DNA of 39,999 bases from the NCBI GenBank assembly GCA_937125035.1, contig CAKZLG010000121.1, positions 1 through 39,999 of the forward strand, given 5' to 3'. Numbering within the stretch: position 1 is the first letter of the stretch; every line of letters begins with the position of its first letter. Made by a program: the position numbers and the translations under genes. This stretch comes from an uncultured Maribacter sp. (GTDB taxonomy: Bacteria > Bacteroidota > Bacteroidia > Flavobacteriales > Flavobacteriaceae). Shown piece after piece: positions 1 to 8,208 of the stretch. Below the pieces are notes generated by a model that saw nothing but the letters and a program-made list of their open reading frames with translations, was not told the DNA's origin and made no database searches.

Positions 1-816
1 TTGGGCTGGGTGGTTGCGGGCCTTTTCATCAGTTTTGTCTTTCACTGGGACGCCGACCAGGGCATTGCCCAAGGCTTGTTGAAAAATACGTTTTTAATGA
101 CGGCCATCGCCTCGCTAATTTTAGGCCTGTTCAGCTTTACACTGCCTAAGACGCCACCGCGGGCGGGCAGTGGCGAAAAATTGAAGCTGCGCGATATTCT
201 GGGGCTGGATGCCCTGGCGCTGTTCAAAGATGGAAATTTCCTGGTGTTCTTCATATCATCCATTCTCATTTGTATTCCCTTGGCCTTTTACTATCAAAAT
301 GCCAACCCGTTTTTGGTGGAACTGGGCATGCAGAACGCCACAGGGAAAATGACGCTGGGCCAAATCTCTGAAATCATCTTCATGCTGCTCTTACCCTACT
401 TTTTCTCCAAATTTGGCTTTAAGAAAACCATTATGGTGGCCATGTTGGCCTGGGTAGTGCGCTATTTGCTCTTCGCTTATGGCAATGTGGGGGAACTCAG
501 TTTCATGTTGTTATTGGGCATTGCGCTGCACGGTATCTGCTATGATTTCTTTTTCGTCTCTGGCCAGATATACACGGACAGTAAAGCGGGCGAAAGATTC
601 AAGAGCTCCGCACAAGGGCTCATTACATTGGCCACCTATGGGGTGGGCATGCTCATGGGTTTTTGGATAGCCGGCAAGATCTCAAATTCATACGTGCTCA
701 GCGATGGGATGCATCTTTGGGAAAACATTTGGCTGTACCCCGCAGGGTTTGCCTTTGTTGTGCTGCTAATGTTCGCCCTGTTGTTCAAATCAGAGAAAAT
801 CAAATACCGTTCTTAG
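1..816 (+). CDS. NupG-like MFS nucleoside/sugar permease, 5' end outside window
   Basis: This is the C-terminal 271 residues of an inner-membrane MFS transporter that resembles the nucleoside:H+ symporter (NupG) family. The reading frame is open from the first base, so the start and first helices lie outside the window. The visible part has about seven or eight hydrophobic segments. A family-like stretch at visible residues 176-191 (LHGICYDFFFVSGQIY) is followed by a short charged loop and SAQGLITLATYGVGM. In Bacteroidota such permeases often sit in sugar or nucleoside utilisation loci. Here it precedes a Gfo/Idh/MocA dehydrogenase by 74 bp on the same strand, which suggests it imports a sugar derivative for the cluster. 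The substrate is not readable from the sequence. Confidence 0.82.
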   Translation: MGWVVAGLFISFVFHWDADQGIAQGLLKNTFLMTAIASLILGLFSFTLPKTPPRAGSGEKLKLRDILGLDALALFKDGNFLVFFISSILICIPLAFYYQNANPFLVELGMQNATGKMTLGQISEIIFMLLLPYFFSKFGFKKTIMVAMLAWVVRYLLFAYGNVGELSFMLLLGIALHGICYDFFFVSGQIYTDSKAGERFKSSAQGLITLATYGVGMLMGFWIAGKISNSYVLSDGMHLWENIWLYPAGFAFVVLLMFALLFKSEKIKYRS

Positions 817-890
817 AAAATTTCGCTAAATTGTAGTTTTTAATCTCAAAGCGATTTTCGCTATCAATTAACTTTAAATTTTAGTACAAC

Positions 891-2027
891 ATGCCAAAAA
901 AAATCAGGTTGGGAATTTTAGGAGGCGGGGGAGATTCCCTTATCGGGGTTCTGCACCGTGTAGCCTCCCATATCAATGACAATTATGAAATAGTGGGTGC
1001 GGTATTTAATCCGGATTTTGACGCCAGTGTGGACTTCGCAAAGGAGATAGACATCCCGTTGAACAGGATCTATAAGGATTTTGACACCTTGGTGGAAGAG
1101 GAGATGAAATTGCCAGAGGAGGAGCGGATACAAGTGTGTTCTGTCCTAACCCCTAATTTCCTTCACTTTCCCATGGCCAAAAAGTTGCTGGACCATGGTT
1201 TCCACGTCATTTGTGAAAAACCCATGACCACCACTTTGGAAGAAGCCAAGATCTTGGAGGAGGCACACAAAAAATCTGGAAAGGTATTTGCACTTACCCA
1301 TACCTACACGGGTTACCCTATGGTACGGCAAATGCGGGAGATGATAAAGGCCGGTGCCCTAGGAAAGATTCATAAGGTGGATGCACGGTACTATCAGGGT
1401 TGGATAAACACCATTATCCACGATAAGGAAAAGCGGAGTTCCGTATGGCGATTGGACCCCAAAAAGGCGGGCATCAGTTCCTGTATGGGAGACATTGGCG
1501 TGCATGCGTTTAATTTGGTGGAATATACTACAGGGCTACAGGTGAAATCGCTTTTATGTGATTTCAACTACCTCTATGAGGACAACCAAATGGATGTGGA
1601 CGGTACGGTGCTCATACGCATGGGTGCGCATGTTAAGGGGGTCATTCGCGGTAGCCAAGTGGCCACAGGCGAGGAAAACGGTCTGGCCATTGCCATTTAT
1701 GGCGAGAAAGGGGCTTTTAGGTGGGAGCAGGAGCGGCCCAATTTTCTATACAAAATGAGCGATACCGAGCCCACCCAGGTCTATAAGCCCGGGCATGCCT
1801 ACAACTCAGAACTCTCTTTAGATGGCACTAAATTACCTGCGGGGCATCCTGAGGGAATTTTTGATTCCATGGCCAATATCTATTTGGGTGCCGCCAGGGC
1901 CATACGCGGAGAAAAATATAATGATGGCGAGTTCCCCACCATGCAAGACGGCGTGCGGGGCATGAACTTCATAGAGGCCACAGTGGCTTCCCATAAGAAC
2001 GGGAACAATTGGGTGGCGTTGGAGTAG
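891..2027 (+). CDS. Gfo/Idh/MocA family NAD(P)-dependent oxidoreductase
   Basis: This 378-residue protein has an N-terminal Rossmann fold (LGILGGGGDS, residues 7-16), the family's EKP motif at 109-111 (CEKPMTTT) and the C-terminal GDIGVH motif at 200-205, whose His is normally part of the active site. No signal peptide is visible, so it should be cytoplasmic. Family members oxidise or reduce sugar hydroxyls, including C3 of glucosides and inositols. Neighbouring DUF1080, GMC and TIM-barrel genes make a 3-keto-sugar or inositol-like substrate the most likely one. ATG at 891 starts the conserved MPKKIRLGILG segment. It may be cotranscribed with the permease upstream. The exact substrate and direction of reaction are unknown. 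Confidence 0.9.
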   Translation: MPKKIRLGILGGGGDSLIGVLHRVASHINDNYEIVGAVFNPDFDASVDFAKEIDIPLNRIYKDFDTLVEEEMKLPEEERIQVCSVLTPNFLHFPMAKKLLDHGFHVICEKPMTTTLEEAKILEEAHKKSGKVFALTHTYTGYPMVRQMREMIKAGALGKIHKVDARYYQGWINTIIHDKEKRSSVWRLDPKKAGISSCMGDIGVHAFNLVEYTTGLQVKSLLCDFNYLYEDNQMDVDGTVLIRMGAHVKGVIRGSQVATGEENGLAIAIYGEKGAFRWEQERPNFLYKMSDTEPTQVYKPGHAYNSELSLDGTKLPAGHPEGIFDSMANIYLGAARAIRGEKYNDGEFPTMQDGVRGMNFIEATVASHKNGNNWVALE

Positions 2028-2054
2028 TCTTTTTAAACGGCAGACCCACATAAA

Positions 2055-2186
2055 AAAAGGTGTCTAAAACGTGCCTTCTTCCGTGCATGGGGGAAGGGAG
2101 GGAACAGGAAGGTCATCCTTGCCAAAGTATCCCAACTCCACATAATATCACCGTTTGGATGGAGTTGAACTTTTTAGACACCTTTT
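2055..2186. repeat. 132-bp element bounded by a perfect 15-bp inverted repeat
   Basis: AAAAGGTGTCTAAAA at 2055-2069 is matched perfectly in inverse by TTTTAGACACCTTTT at 2172-2186, with 102 bp between. Inside lies a second perfect 8-bp inverted repeat (CAACTCCA 2133-2140, TGGAGTTG 2160-2167) and a weaker CTTCC/GGAAG pairing near 2078-2097. It fills the gap between two convergent genes, and the A-run on the left and T-run on the right would suit a two-way terminator. The long interior is unusual for one. A small MITE-like element or a structured RNA are alternatives. No clear target-site duplication was seen. Confidence 0.5.
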
Positions 2187-2191
2187 ACCTT

Positions 2192-2650
2192 TTAAAAAAC
2201 TTTTTCAAATTCCATACAGACTACAATGGTGCTTTCACGGGGCACTCGGCCATACACGGCAAGTTCCCTGGTGAAATAATCCCAGTGGTATTTTTTCCAT
2301 GAGTCCAAGGAAGAGAGGGCATTGCCCTCCAGGACAGTGTACTGCTCATCAATACTGAAAAAGGGCTTAAGTCGCACCGCCGTGGTCTTTATGATGCAGA
2401 GGGCTTCCCCCTCCCAATTGGTAATGACGTTGAAAGCACCTAGTTGGGGCAAGGGCTCATTCCTATATTGCAGTCCCAATAAAGATCTGGAAACCGCTTT
2501 TTTCGAGCCCGCTCTTATCATTTGGGCGCACTGATCTGCATCTTCCTTGTTGTCATAGAAGTGTACCACTTCAGGGGCCTTGACAAAAGCGTGTTCCAAG
2601 TGGTCATCCAGATAGTCTCCCCACATGTTCCTTGCCGAAGCATTTTCCAT
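2192..2650 (-). CDS. ASCH-domain protein (YhfF-like)
   Basis: The 152-residue product looks like an ASCH-domain protein of the YhfF/COG4405 type. The supporting pattern is MWGDYL near the N-terminus, an ALCIIKTTAVRLKPF strand, the segment SLDSWKKYHWDYF and a terminal VVCMEFEKV strand. ASCH domains are beta-barrels related to PUA and are thought to bind RNA or nucleotides; some are hydrolases. I chose ATG at 2650, although a TTG lies two codons upstream. The frame stays open further upstream and encodes a hydrophobic, signal-like stretch but has no standard start codon. It lies 105 bp downstream of the GMC gene on the same strand. Its link to sugar catabolism is unclear. Confidence 0.75.
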   Translation of the reverse strand: MENASARNMWGDYLDDHLEHAFVKAPEVVHFYDNKEDADQCAQMIRAGSKKAVSRSLLGLQYRNEPLPQLGAFNVITNWEGEALCIIKTTAVRLKPFFSIDEQYTVLEGNALSSLDSWKKYHWDYFTRELAVYGRVPRESTIVVCMEFEKVF

Positions 2651-2755
2651 AGTCAATTGAATTGTAGTGAATAGTATGGCAAATAAAAGCAGGATTTTTA
2701 AATTAGAAGGGATAATCCGATTATTTCCGTTGGATATTTGTGCTCATCCACCTAT

Positions 2756-4456
2756 TCATATGGCCAATTTACCGGTTTTTAGTTGCGTTGCGGCATGGCT
2801 TGCCGCCCGTGCGGTAAAGGCCATATAGGTCAAGGATGGGTTCACACAGCTAGAGGAACTCATAAAGGAACCATCCGTTACGTATACATTGGGTACGGTA
2901 TGAATTTGGTTGTGCTTGTTCACGATTGATGTCTTTGGGTCGTGGCCCATTCTTGCCCCGCCCATCTCGTGGATGGCGCCGCCGGGCTTGTAATTGCCAT
3001 CGTATCCGTTTATGGCCTCGAAACCGGCCAGTTCCAACATCTTTTTGGCCTGTTCCTGCATGTCCTTGCGCATATTGTACTCATTTTCCTTGAGGCGTAT
3101 GTCAAAGTCCAATAGGGGCAAACCCCATTGATCCCTTTTTTCGCTCAGCGTCACCTTATTGTCATCATAGGGTAAAAATTCGCCAAAACCGTTCATCCCT
3201 ATTTGCCAGTTACCGGGCTTCATGATAGCTTCCTTGAGATTGGTGCCATAGCTCGCCTCCGCAATGGAGATGGACCAATTATGGCGCCCGGCGCCCCCTT
3301 GGTAACCAAAACCCCTAATGTACTCTTTCCGTTGGGTCTTCTCGTCCAAATTCACAAAACGGGGAATGTAGAAACCGTTGGGCCGCCGGCCTTTGTAATA
3401 TTGGTTAAGATAGCCCTTGACTTTGGCATTGGCCCCTACCTGAAAGTGGTGGTCCATGATGCCCTTTCCCAGTAGCCCGGAGTCATTGCCCAAACCATTG
3501 GGGTAGCGTTTGGATTTGGATTGCAGAAGAATGCCCAATGATGCCATGGTGGAGGCACAAAGAAAGATCACTTTGGCCTTAAACTCCATTTTTTCGTGGG
3601 TCTCGGCATCTATGATGCGCACCCCTTGTGCCCTTTGGGTAACCTCGTCATAGATGATTTCGTACACGATGCTAAAAGGTCTCAACGTCATGTTCCCCGT
3701 GCGTTCTGCAGCCGGTAATGTAGAGGAGTTGCTGCTGAAGTAACCGCCAAAAGGGCACCCCCTTTTGCACCGGTTTCTATACTGGCAAGGGGCTCTGCCC
3801 TCTTGGTCTGGTACTACCCCGGTAAGGTTGGCGCTTCTGCCAATAGTCAGCAATCTGCCGTCATCAAATGTCCTGGAAAGCGATTCCTGTAGTTCCTTTT
3901 CCACACAATTGAGTTGCATGGGAGGTAAAAAATGCCCATCTGGCAGTTGTTTTAGACCCAACTTTTCTCCGTTCACGCCAATATATCGTTCCACCTTCTC
4001 GTACCATGGCGCAATATCCTTGTAGCGCACGGGCCAGTCCACCCCAATACCATCTTTTTTATTGGCCCCGAAATCAATATCGCTCCAGCGGTAGCTCTGC
4101 CTGCCCCACGTAATGGATCGGCCACCTACATGATAGCCCCGCAACCAAGAAAAGGGTTTGGTCTGCGCATAGGGGTGGTCTACGTGGTTTGCAAAAAAAT
4201 GGGCAGAATCCTCGCCCGGTGCCCATGTGCTGTTTTCGTGATGAAACTTCTGTTTTTCCGCAAGGGGCAATTGTCCTTTATACGGAAAATCCCAATCGTC
4301 TTTGTTCATGGTGGGGTAATCCTTGATGTGCTCTACCATGCGGCCTCTTTCCAAGACCAAGGTCTTGAGGCCATTTTCACAAAGCTCTTTGGCCGCCCAG
4401 CCCCCACTGATACCGGTGCCCACCACAATGGCATCGTAGGTCTCGTTCTGATTCAT
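2756..4456 (-). CDS. GMC family FAD-dependent sugar/alcohol oxidoreductase
   Basis: This 566-residue flavoprotein begins with the FAD-binding Rossmann motif (VVGTGISGGWAAKEL, from residue 11). It carries GGRSITWGRQS near 111-121 and ends with the GMC active-site region: His496 in AIHEMGGARMG and Asn539 in VNPSLTYMAF. Cys224, Cys230 and Cys234 form a CxxxxxCxxxC cluster like the one in bacterial FAD sugar dehydrogenases, where cysteines in this region hold an iron-sulfur cluster; that role here is inference. No Sec or Tat signal is visible, and no small Tat-bearing partner (gluconate 2-dehydrogenase subunit 3 type) is present in the window. It is transcribed divergently from the TIM-barrel and DUF1080 genes. 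Likely role: oxidation of a sugar hydroxyl to a ketone. Confidence 0.9.
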   Translation of the reverse strand: MNQNETYDAIVVGTGISGGWAAKELCENGLKTLVLERGRMVEHIKDYPTMNKDDWDFPYKGQLPLAEKQKFHHENSTWAPGEDSAHFFANHVDHPYAQTKPFSWLRGYHVGGRSITWGRQSYRWSDIDFGANKKDGIGVDWPVRYKDIAPWYEKVERYIGVNGEKLGLKQLPDGHFLPPMQLNCVEKELQESLSRTFDDGRLLTIGRSANLTGVVPDQEGRAPCQYRNRCKRGCPFGGYFSSNSSTLPAAERTGNMTLRPFSIVYEIIYDEVTQRAQGVRIIDAETHEKMEFKAKVIFLCASTMASLGILLQSKSKRYPNGLGNDSGLLGKGIMDHHFQVGANAKVKGYLNQYYKGRRPNGFYIPRFVNLDEKTQRKEYIRGFGYQGGAGRHNWSISIAEASYGTNLKEAIMKPGNWQIGMNGFGEFLPYDDNKVTLSEKRDQWGLPLLDFDIRLKENEYNMRKDMQEQAKKMLELAGFEAINGYDGNYKPGGAIHEMGGARMGHDPKTSIVNKHNQIHTVPNVYVTDGSFMSSSSCVNPSLTYMAFTARAASHAATQLKTGKLAI

Positions 4457-4613
4457 ACGCTAATTTTTATCTTTTTCTTGCCGTATTCCCTATATTTATA
4501 ACTTCGCTTGCGCTTGGATTGGCAAGGTGATACGATTACCTAAATATAAGGTTAAAAATCAAAAACATATTTATTGTAGCTAAATCAAGATCAAAAACAA
4601 ATAACACTGCATT

Positions 4614-5669
4614 ATGATGAAAACCATAAAAGGGCCGGCTGTATTTCTGGCACAGTTCGTAGACAGCAAAGCGCCTTTCAATTCCTTGGAGGGCATGTGC
4701 AAATGGGCATCGGACCTGGGATACAAGGGCATTCAAATACCTACATGGGAATCCTTTCTCATTGACTTGGACAAGGCTGCTGACAGCCAGGACTATTGTG
4801 ATGAGCTCAAGGGAACCATTAATTCCTATGGGTTGGAGATCACAGAACTTTCCACCCATTTACAGGGCCAATTGGTGGCCGTGCACCCAGCCTATGACCT
4901 CATGTTCGACAATTTTGCGCCAGATGCGGTGAAGAACAATCCCAAAGCTCGTACGGCATGGGCGGTAGATGTGGTGAAAAAGGCGGCCACGGCCAGTAAA
5001 CGTTTGGGCATAACGGCACATGCCACTTTTTCCGGCGCCTTACTTTGGCATACCATGCACCCTTGGCCCCAACGACCTGCCGGTCTTGTGGAGATGGGTT
5101 TTGAGGAACTGGCAAAACGCTGGCTGCCCATACTCAATCACTTTGACGAGCAAGGGGTGGATGTGTGCTACGAAATTCACCCTGGTGAGGATCTGCATGA
5201 TGGCGATACTTTTGAGCGTTTCCTCGAAGCCACTGGCAACCACAAAAGAGTGAACATCTTGTACGACCCAAGCCATTTTGTCCTTCAACAATTGGATTAT
5301 ATTGCCTACATAGACCATTACCATGAGTTCATTAAATCTTTCCACGTAAAGGATTCCGAATTTAACCCTACCGGGAAAAAGGGCGCCTTTGGCGGTTATA
5401 ACGACTGGGGCGATAGGGCCGGTAGGTACCGTTCCTTAGGGGATGGCCAGATAGATTTTAAGACCATATTCTCCAAACTTACCCAATATGGCTGTGATGT
5501 TTGGGCGGTGATGGAGTGGGAATGCTGCATTAAAAGCCCTGAACAGGGGGCTCGCGAAGGCGCCAAGTTCATACAGGATCATATCATAGAGGCCACGGAA
5601 AAGACTTTTGATGATTTTGCCGGGGCCGAAATAGATAAAGAGGTCCTGAAAAAAATACTGGGCCTATAG
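4614..5669 (+). CDS. Sugar phosphate isomerase/epimerase-like TIM-barrel protein
   Basis: This 351-residue protein belongs to the xylose-isomerase-like TIM-barrel (AP endonuclease 2) superfamily. Likely metal and catalytic residues fall at expected strand ends: Glu187 and His189 in CYEIHPGED, Asp218 and His221 in LYDPSHF, His244 in FHVKDSEF and Glu301 in VMEWECC. No signal peptide is present. Two adjacent ATG codons (4614, 4617) are possible starts. Relatives isomerise, epimerise or dehydrate keto-sugars, including 3-keto-glucose and inosose derivatives. It sits 31 bp before the first DUF1080 gene in the same direction, so it probably processes the sugar released by that pathway. The substrate is not known. 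Confidence 0.88.
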   Translation: MMKTIKGPAVFLAQFVDSKAPFNSLEGMCKWASDLGYKGIQIPTWESFLIDLDKAADSQDYCDELKGTINSYGLEITELSTHLQGQLVAVHPAYDLMFDNFAPDAVKNNPKARTAWAVDVVKKAATASKRLGITAHATFSGALLWHTMHPWPQRPAGLVEMGFEELAKRWLPILNHFDEQGVDVCYEIHPGEDLHDGDTFERFLEATGNHKRVNILYDPSHFVLQQLDYIAYIDHYHEFIKSFHVKDSEFNPTGKKGAFGGYNDWGDRAGRYRSLGDGQIDFKTIFSKLTQYGCDVWAVMEWECCIKSPEQGAREGAKFIQDHIIEATEKTFDDFAGAEIDKEVLKKILGL

Positions 5670-5700
5670 GGACCAACCACGCAAATAAATATATAAAAAG

Positions 5701-6456
5701 ATGAAAAAAACAATCTTACTTATCACGGCCATGACCATGGCCATAGGGTGCAAGGAGACTAAAAAGGAAACTGGAAACGAAGTGCCCATGGCCACTACGG
5801 AAAACACCGCTGAAACAGCTACTGAGAACGAATGGGAAATCTTGTTCAGTGGTGATTCCTTTGACGGATGGCATGAGTACCGGAAAGAAGGGGTTTCCGA
5901 GCATTGGAAATTGGAGGACGGAGCCATGGTGTTCCACCCACCCAAGGAAAGACCGGAGGGCACCAGCTACAATTTGGTGACGGATACGGAATATACCAAT
6001 TTTGTGCTGTCCTTGGAATGGCGTATTGCCGAAGGGGGCAACAGTGGGGTCATGTACGGCGTACGTGAGCTGCCGGAACTGGGGCAACCCTATGAAACCG
6101 GGCCAGAGATCCAGGTCTTGGACAATGCCGGCCATCCAGATGGTAAAAACGGTACCAGCCACCAAGCTGGGGCACTCTATGATATGGTCTCCCCTAGCAA
6201 AGATGTTACCAAGCCCATTGGGGAATGGAACAGTATGGAGATTACCATAGATAGGAATGCCAATGAGGGCAAGGTGGTCCTTAATGGGGAAAAAGTGGTG
6301 GAATTTCCCGTAAATGACCCGGAATGGTCCGCCATGGTGGCGAACTCCAAATTTGCGGAATGGGAATATTTTGCCAAATATGACAAAGGGAAAATCGCCC
6401 TGCAAGATCACGGTGATGGCGTGGCCTTTAGAAATATCAAGATAAAAGAACTTTAA
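5701..6456 (+). CDS. DUF1080 (3-keto-disaccharide hydrolase family) lipoprotein, copy 1
   Basis: The 251-residue product starts with a lipoprotein signal peptide ending in the lipobox AIGC (Cys17), then an acidic/threonine-rich linker, then one DUF1080 beta-sandwich domain from about residue 48 to the end. Landmarks are LFSGDSFDGWHEY, EWRIAEGGNSGVMYGV, PEIQVLDNAGHPDG and the closing ALQDHGDGVAFRNIKI. DUF1080 (PF06439) is concanavalin-like, and characterised members cleave 3-keto-glycosides. The lipidated N-terminus places it on a membrane facing the periplasm or outside. A second DUF1080 gene follows 23 bp downstream, suggesting one transcript. The two copies differ clearly, so they may act on different linkages. 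Confidence 0.9.
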   Translation: MKKTILLITAMTMAIGCKETKKETGNEVPMATTENTAETATENEWEILFSGDSFDGWHEYRKEGVSEHWKLEDGAMVFHPPKERPEGTSYNLVTDTEYTNFVLSLEWRIAEGGNSGVMYGVRELPELGQPYETGPEIQVLDNAGHPDGKNGTSHQAGALYDMVSPSKDVTKPIGEWNSMEITIDRNANEGKVVLNGEKVVEFPVNDPEWSAMVANSKFAEWEYFAKYDKGKIALQDHGDGVAFRNIKIKEL

Positions 6457-6479
6457 ATCAATCCCTGAACTAAAGAAAA

Positions 6480-7301
6480 ATGAAAAAACAATTATTTTAT
6501 ACGGTCTTTTTTTCCATGCTATTGGCTGGCTGCCAGGAAAAGGTAAAGGAGGCGGCCTCCCCCTTGGAGCCCAAGGAGGGGCCCAGCGTGATCGTTCATG
6601 AAGAGTATAGCGGTGCAGAGCCCACCACTCCAGAGGAAACCGAATTTTACGAGCCCAAGGTGCCCGTTGTGGGCCCGGCCACTGAGGGTAGAATTCCCTC
6701 GGATGCCATTGTTCTGTTTGATGGCCGCAGCTTGGAGAATTGGATCAGCGCTAAAGACAGCACTGCGGCCAAATGGCATTTGAACGACGATGGAAGCATG
6801 ACGGTCAATGACAAGACCGGTGATATACAGACCAAGCAAAATTTTGGTGACGTGCAATTGCACGTGGAATGGCGTTCCCCAGAGGACGTGCAAAGAGATG
6901 GACAAAATAGAGGTAACAGTGGGGTGTTCTTGAGCGGGCTCTATGAAGTACAGGTGTTGGACAACAATGACAACCCCACCTACGTCAACGGCCAAGTGGC
7001 ATCCATTTACAAACAACATACCCCAATGGCCATGGCCTCTGTGCCATCTGGTGAATGGAACACCTATGATATTATTTACCACGCACCGGAGTTCAATGAG
7101 GAAGGGGGCAAGATAAAGTCCGGTACGCTTACGGTACTGCACAACGGGGTATTGGTACAAGACCATGTGGAGCTCAAGGGGACCACCCCGTACATTGGCT
7201 GGCCAAAGAACCCACCCCATGGTAAAGGGCCATTGGTTTTGCAGGACCATGGAGATAACAGCAGGGTTAGCTATAGAAATATTTGGGTCAGGGAACTCTA
7301 G
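6480..7301 (+). CDS. DUF1080 (3-keto-disaccharide hydrolase family) lipoprotein, copy 2
   Basis: This 273-residue protein has a lipoprotein signal with lipobox LAGC (Cys18), a long acidic/proline linker to about residue 75, and one DUF1080 domain. Domain landmarks are VLFDGRSLENWIS, VEWRSPEDVQRDGQNRGNSGVF, YEVQVLDNNDNPTY and the C-terminal VLQDHGDNSRVSYRNI. It shares the domain plan of the preceding gene, but the loops around the predicted carbohydrate cleft differ, including a HTPMAMASVPSGEWNTYDI insertion in place of LYDMVSPSK. Position, strand and lipidation suggest it works with copy 1 at the cell envelope on 3-keto-sugar conjugates. It ends the sugar cluster; the next gene is a housekeeping operon 49 bp away. 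Confidence 0.9.
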   Translation: MKKQLFYTVFFSMLLAGCQEKVKEAASPLEPKEGPSVIVHEEYSGAEPTTPEETEFYEPKVPVVGPATEGRIPSDAIVLFDGRSLENWISAKDSTAAKWHLNDDGSMTVNDKTGDIQTKQNFGDVQLHVEWRSPEDVQRDGQNRGNSGVFLSGLYEVQVLDNNDNPTYVNGQVASIYKQHTPMAMASVPSGEWNTYDIIYHAPEFNEEGGKIKSGTLTVLHNGVLVQDHVELKGTTPYIGWPKNPPHGKGPLVLQDHGDNSRVSYRNIWVREL

Positions 7302-7350
7302 ACAGGCAAGGGATGCCAAAAGAGTACATTTACAGCATTAATTGGAATTC

Positions 7351-8208
7351 ATGATCAAATCCATGACGGGTTTCGGGAAGTATGTAGTTCAACTTCCAAC
7401 GAAGAAAATAACAGTAGAGATAAAATCATTGAACAGCAAGAGCATTGATCTCAATGCCCGGATGCCTTCCGCTTATAGGGACAAGGAGCTGGAGCTCAGA
7501 AAGCGCATTGCCAATTCCTTGGAAAGGGGCAAGGTGGATTTTGGGCTATATGTAGAGATCACAGGAGACGAGACCAGCGCCCAAGTGAACGAAGGTGCCG
7601 TACGGCAGTACATGCAACAACTGCGATCCATAGCGGATGGGGATGACCTGCAGCTCATGGAAATGGCCCTACGCTTCCCCGACGCCATGCGAACCGACAA
7701 GGAGGATATAGACGAAGCGGAATACGAGGCAATCCAAGAAGCGCTGGAACATGCCCTAACGGCCATCAATGATTTTAGAGCGGAAGAGGGCAAGGTGCTG
7801 GAAACCGATTTTAAGGAACGCGTAACGCTCTTGCAGCAACTCTTGCAAGATGTGATGGACATGGACCCCAGCAGGCAGGCAGCAGTGCGTGAACGCTTGG
7901 AGAAAGCCGTTGGTGACCTTGAGGCGGAGGTGGATGCCAACCGTTTTGAGCAGGAACTCATCTACTACTTGGAAAAATACGATATTACGGAAGAAAAGGT
8001 GCGCTTGGCCAACCACTTGGACTATTTTGCCAAAACTTTGGGGTCCGAGGACAGTAATGGGAAGAAATTGGGCTTTATCTCCCAAGAGATCGGCCGGGAG
8101 ATCAATACCATTGGATCCAAGGCCAATTACGCGCCCATGCAACAATTGGTGGTGCAGATGAAGGACGAACTGGAAAAAATCAAGGAACAAATGCTCAACG
8201 TACTATAA
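7351..8208 (+). CDS. yicC: YicC/YloC family endoribonuclease-like protein
   Basis: The protein of 285 residues begins with the family signature MIKSMTGFGKY and ends with the DUF1732 signature LGFISQEIGREINTIGSKAN. YicC-type proteins are cytoplasmic and have been described as endoribonucleases acting on small RNAs and mRNAs. I chose ATG at 7351 because it gives the conserved MIKSMTGFG start; a TTG three codons upstream (7342) is in frame but unlikely. The stop codon TAA touches the ATG of gmk, so the two are translationally linked, an arrangement common in Bacteroidota and other phyla. TACATTTA at 7325-7332 is a one-mismatch candidate for the -7 element of the operon promoter. Confidence 0.93.
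   Translation: MIKSMTGFGKYVVQLPTKKITVEIKSLNSKSIDLNARMPSAYRDKELELRKRIANSLERGKVDFGLYVEITGDETSAQVNEGAVRQYMQQLRSIADGDDLQLMEMALRFPDAMRTDKEDIDEAEYEAIQEALEHALTAINDFRAEEGKVLETDFKERVTLLQQLLQDVMDMDPSRQAAVRERLEKAVGDLEAEVDANRFEQELIYYLEKYDITEEKVRLANHLDYFAKTLGSEDSNGKKLGFISQEIGREINTIGSKANYAPMQQLVVQMKDELEKIKEQMLNVL

Noticed and set aside
866-881. A partial match to the TAAC-N-TTAA site upstream of the Gfo/Idh/MocA gene
   Set aside because: Only the first half fits (TAACTTTAA); the TAA at the 11-bp position is missing, so it is probably chance.
4489-4551. An imperfect inverted repeat (CCTATATTTA and TAAATATAAGG) in the divergent gap before the TIM-barrel gene
   Set aside because: The arms are AT-rich, need a one-base bulge and are 42 bp apart, so the support for an operator is weak.
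5716-7319. Long open frames (231 and 266 codons) on the - strand opposite the DUF1080 genes
   Set aside because: They are antisense shadows of well-supported lipoprotein genes and have no domain or start features of their own.
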